NCBI RefSeq assembly: GCF_000317555.1
Contig: NC_019745.1
Coordinates: 1,302,001-1,366,000, forward strand
DNA: 64,000 nucleotides
From: Gloeocapsa sp. PCC 7428
GTDB lineage: Bacteria; Cyanobacteriota; Cyanobacteriia; Cyanobacteriales; Chroococcidiopsidaceae
Direction: 5' to 3'
Positions 63,944 to 64,000 of this stretch are shown piece after piece (positions within the stretch are counted from its first letter, which is position 1; the number at the start of each line of letters is the position of its first letter). Below the pieces are notes generated by a model that had not been told where the DNA came from, made no database searches, and was given only the letters and a program-made list of their open reading frames with translations. A program made the translations under genes and the position numbers.

Positions 63944-64000
63944 TTTTGCTGCTGAGTAGATAACTCGGCGGCTCAGTTTAGTAAAAGTTGAATAGATGCA

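Overview
The window is a piece of a cyanobacterial chromosome. Marker genes include allophycocyanin-B (apcD), phycocyanobilin:ferredoxin oxidoreductase (pcyA), Mg-chelatase subunit I (chlI), a PsbP/CyanoP lipoprotein, the ndhA-I-G-E block of NDH-1 and the cyanophycin pair cphB-cphA. HIP1 octamers (GCGATCGC) are dense, and so are 7-bp short tandem repeats. I infer a non-marine cyanobacterium, perhaps near Chroococcidiopsis or Gloeocapsopsis; the sequence gives no species name. No rRNA, tRNA, CRISPR array, prophage or transposase gene was seen.

Layout. 1-7 kb: a minus-strand two-partner-secretion operon (TpsA exoprotein, TpsB transporter, TPR-CHAT peptidase running off the left edge), every junction overlapping. 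7-15 kb: a 98-aa gene, ndhA-ndhI-ndhG-ndhE-nadK, citrate synthase, SixA, a DHH phosphoesterase and an HNH nuclease. 16-24.8 kb: alanine racemase, a protein of six 19-residue repeats, an unknown protein, a GT4 glycosyltransferase, a cold-shock-type RRM protein, an M48-like membrane protein that has lost its HExxH motif, and a VOC protein. 25-30.3 kb: chlI, a MazEF pair, a carotenoid-desaturase-like flavoprotein, a 2Fe-2S protein and a NarL-type regulator. 30.5-37.3 kb: the sulfate importer genes sbpA-cysT-cysW followed by a NIL-domain gene, a vapC remnant, asnS with two tiny downstream genes (one apparently starting at ATT), and small regulators. 37.7-45 kb: Uma2, rlmD, apcD, pcyA, maf, psbP and a secreted-type nuclease. 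45-53 kb: larB, two paralogous family-5 solute-binding lipoproteins around an inverted Uma2 gene, an SMP-30 protein, ispF and trmD. 53-64 kb: cphB-cphA, tatA, a membrane Ser/Thr kinase, cbiT-cdsA, a receiver-AraC regulator and a pentapeptide-repeat protein.

Most genes are core metabolism. The less ordinary material is accessory: the TPS/CHAT operon, the 57-bp-repeat gene, the ATT-started small gene pair behind asnS, the protease-dead M48 homologue, and a family of short dispersed double-hairpin repeats (five good copies and one half copy). One copy of that family has a differently sequenced but still paired stem, which points to selection for structure.

Starts were moved from the longest possible reading frame when a better ribosome-binding site or family start was visible; each entry says so. 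Functions come from remembered family motifs; no database search was run.
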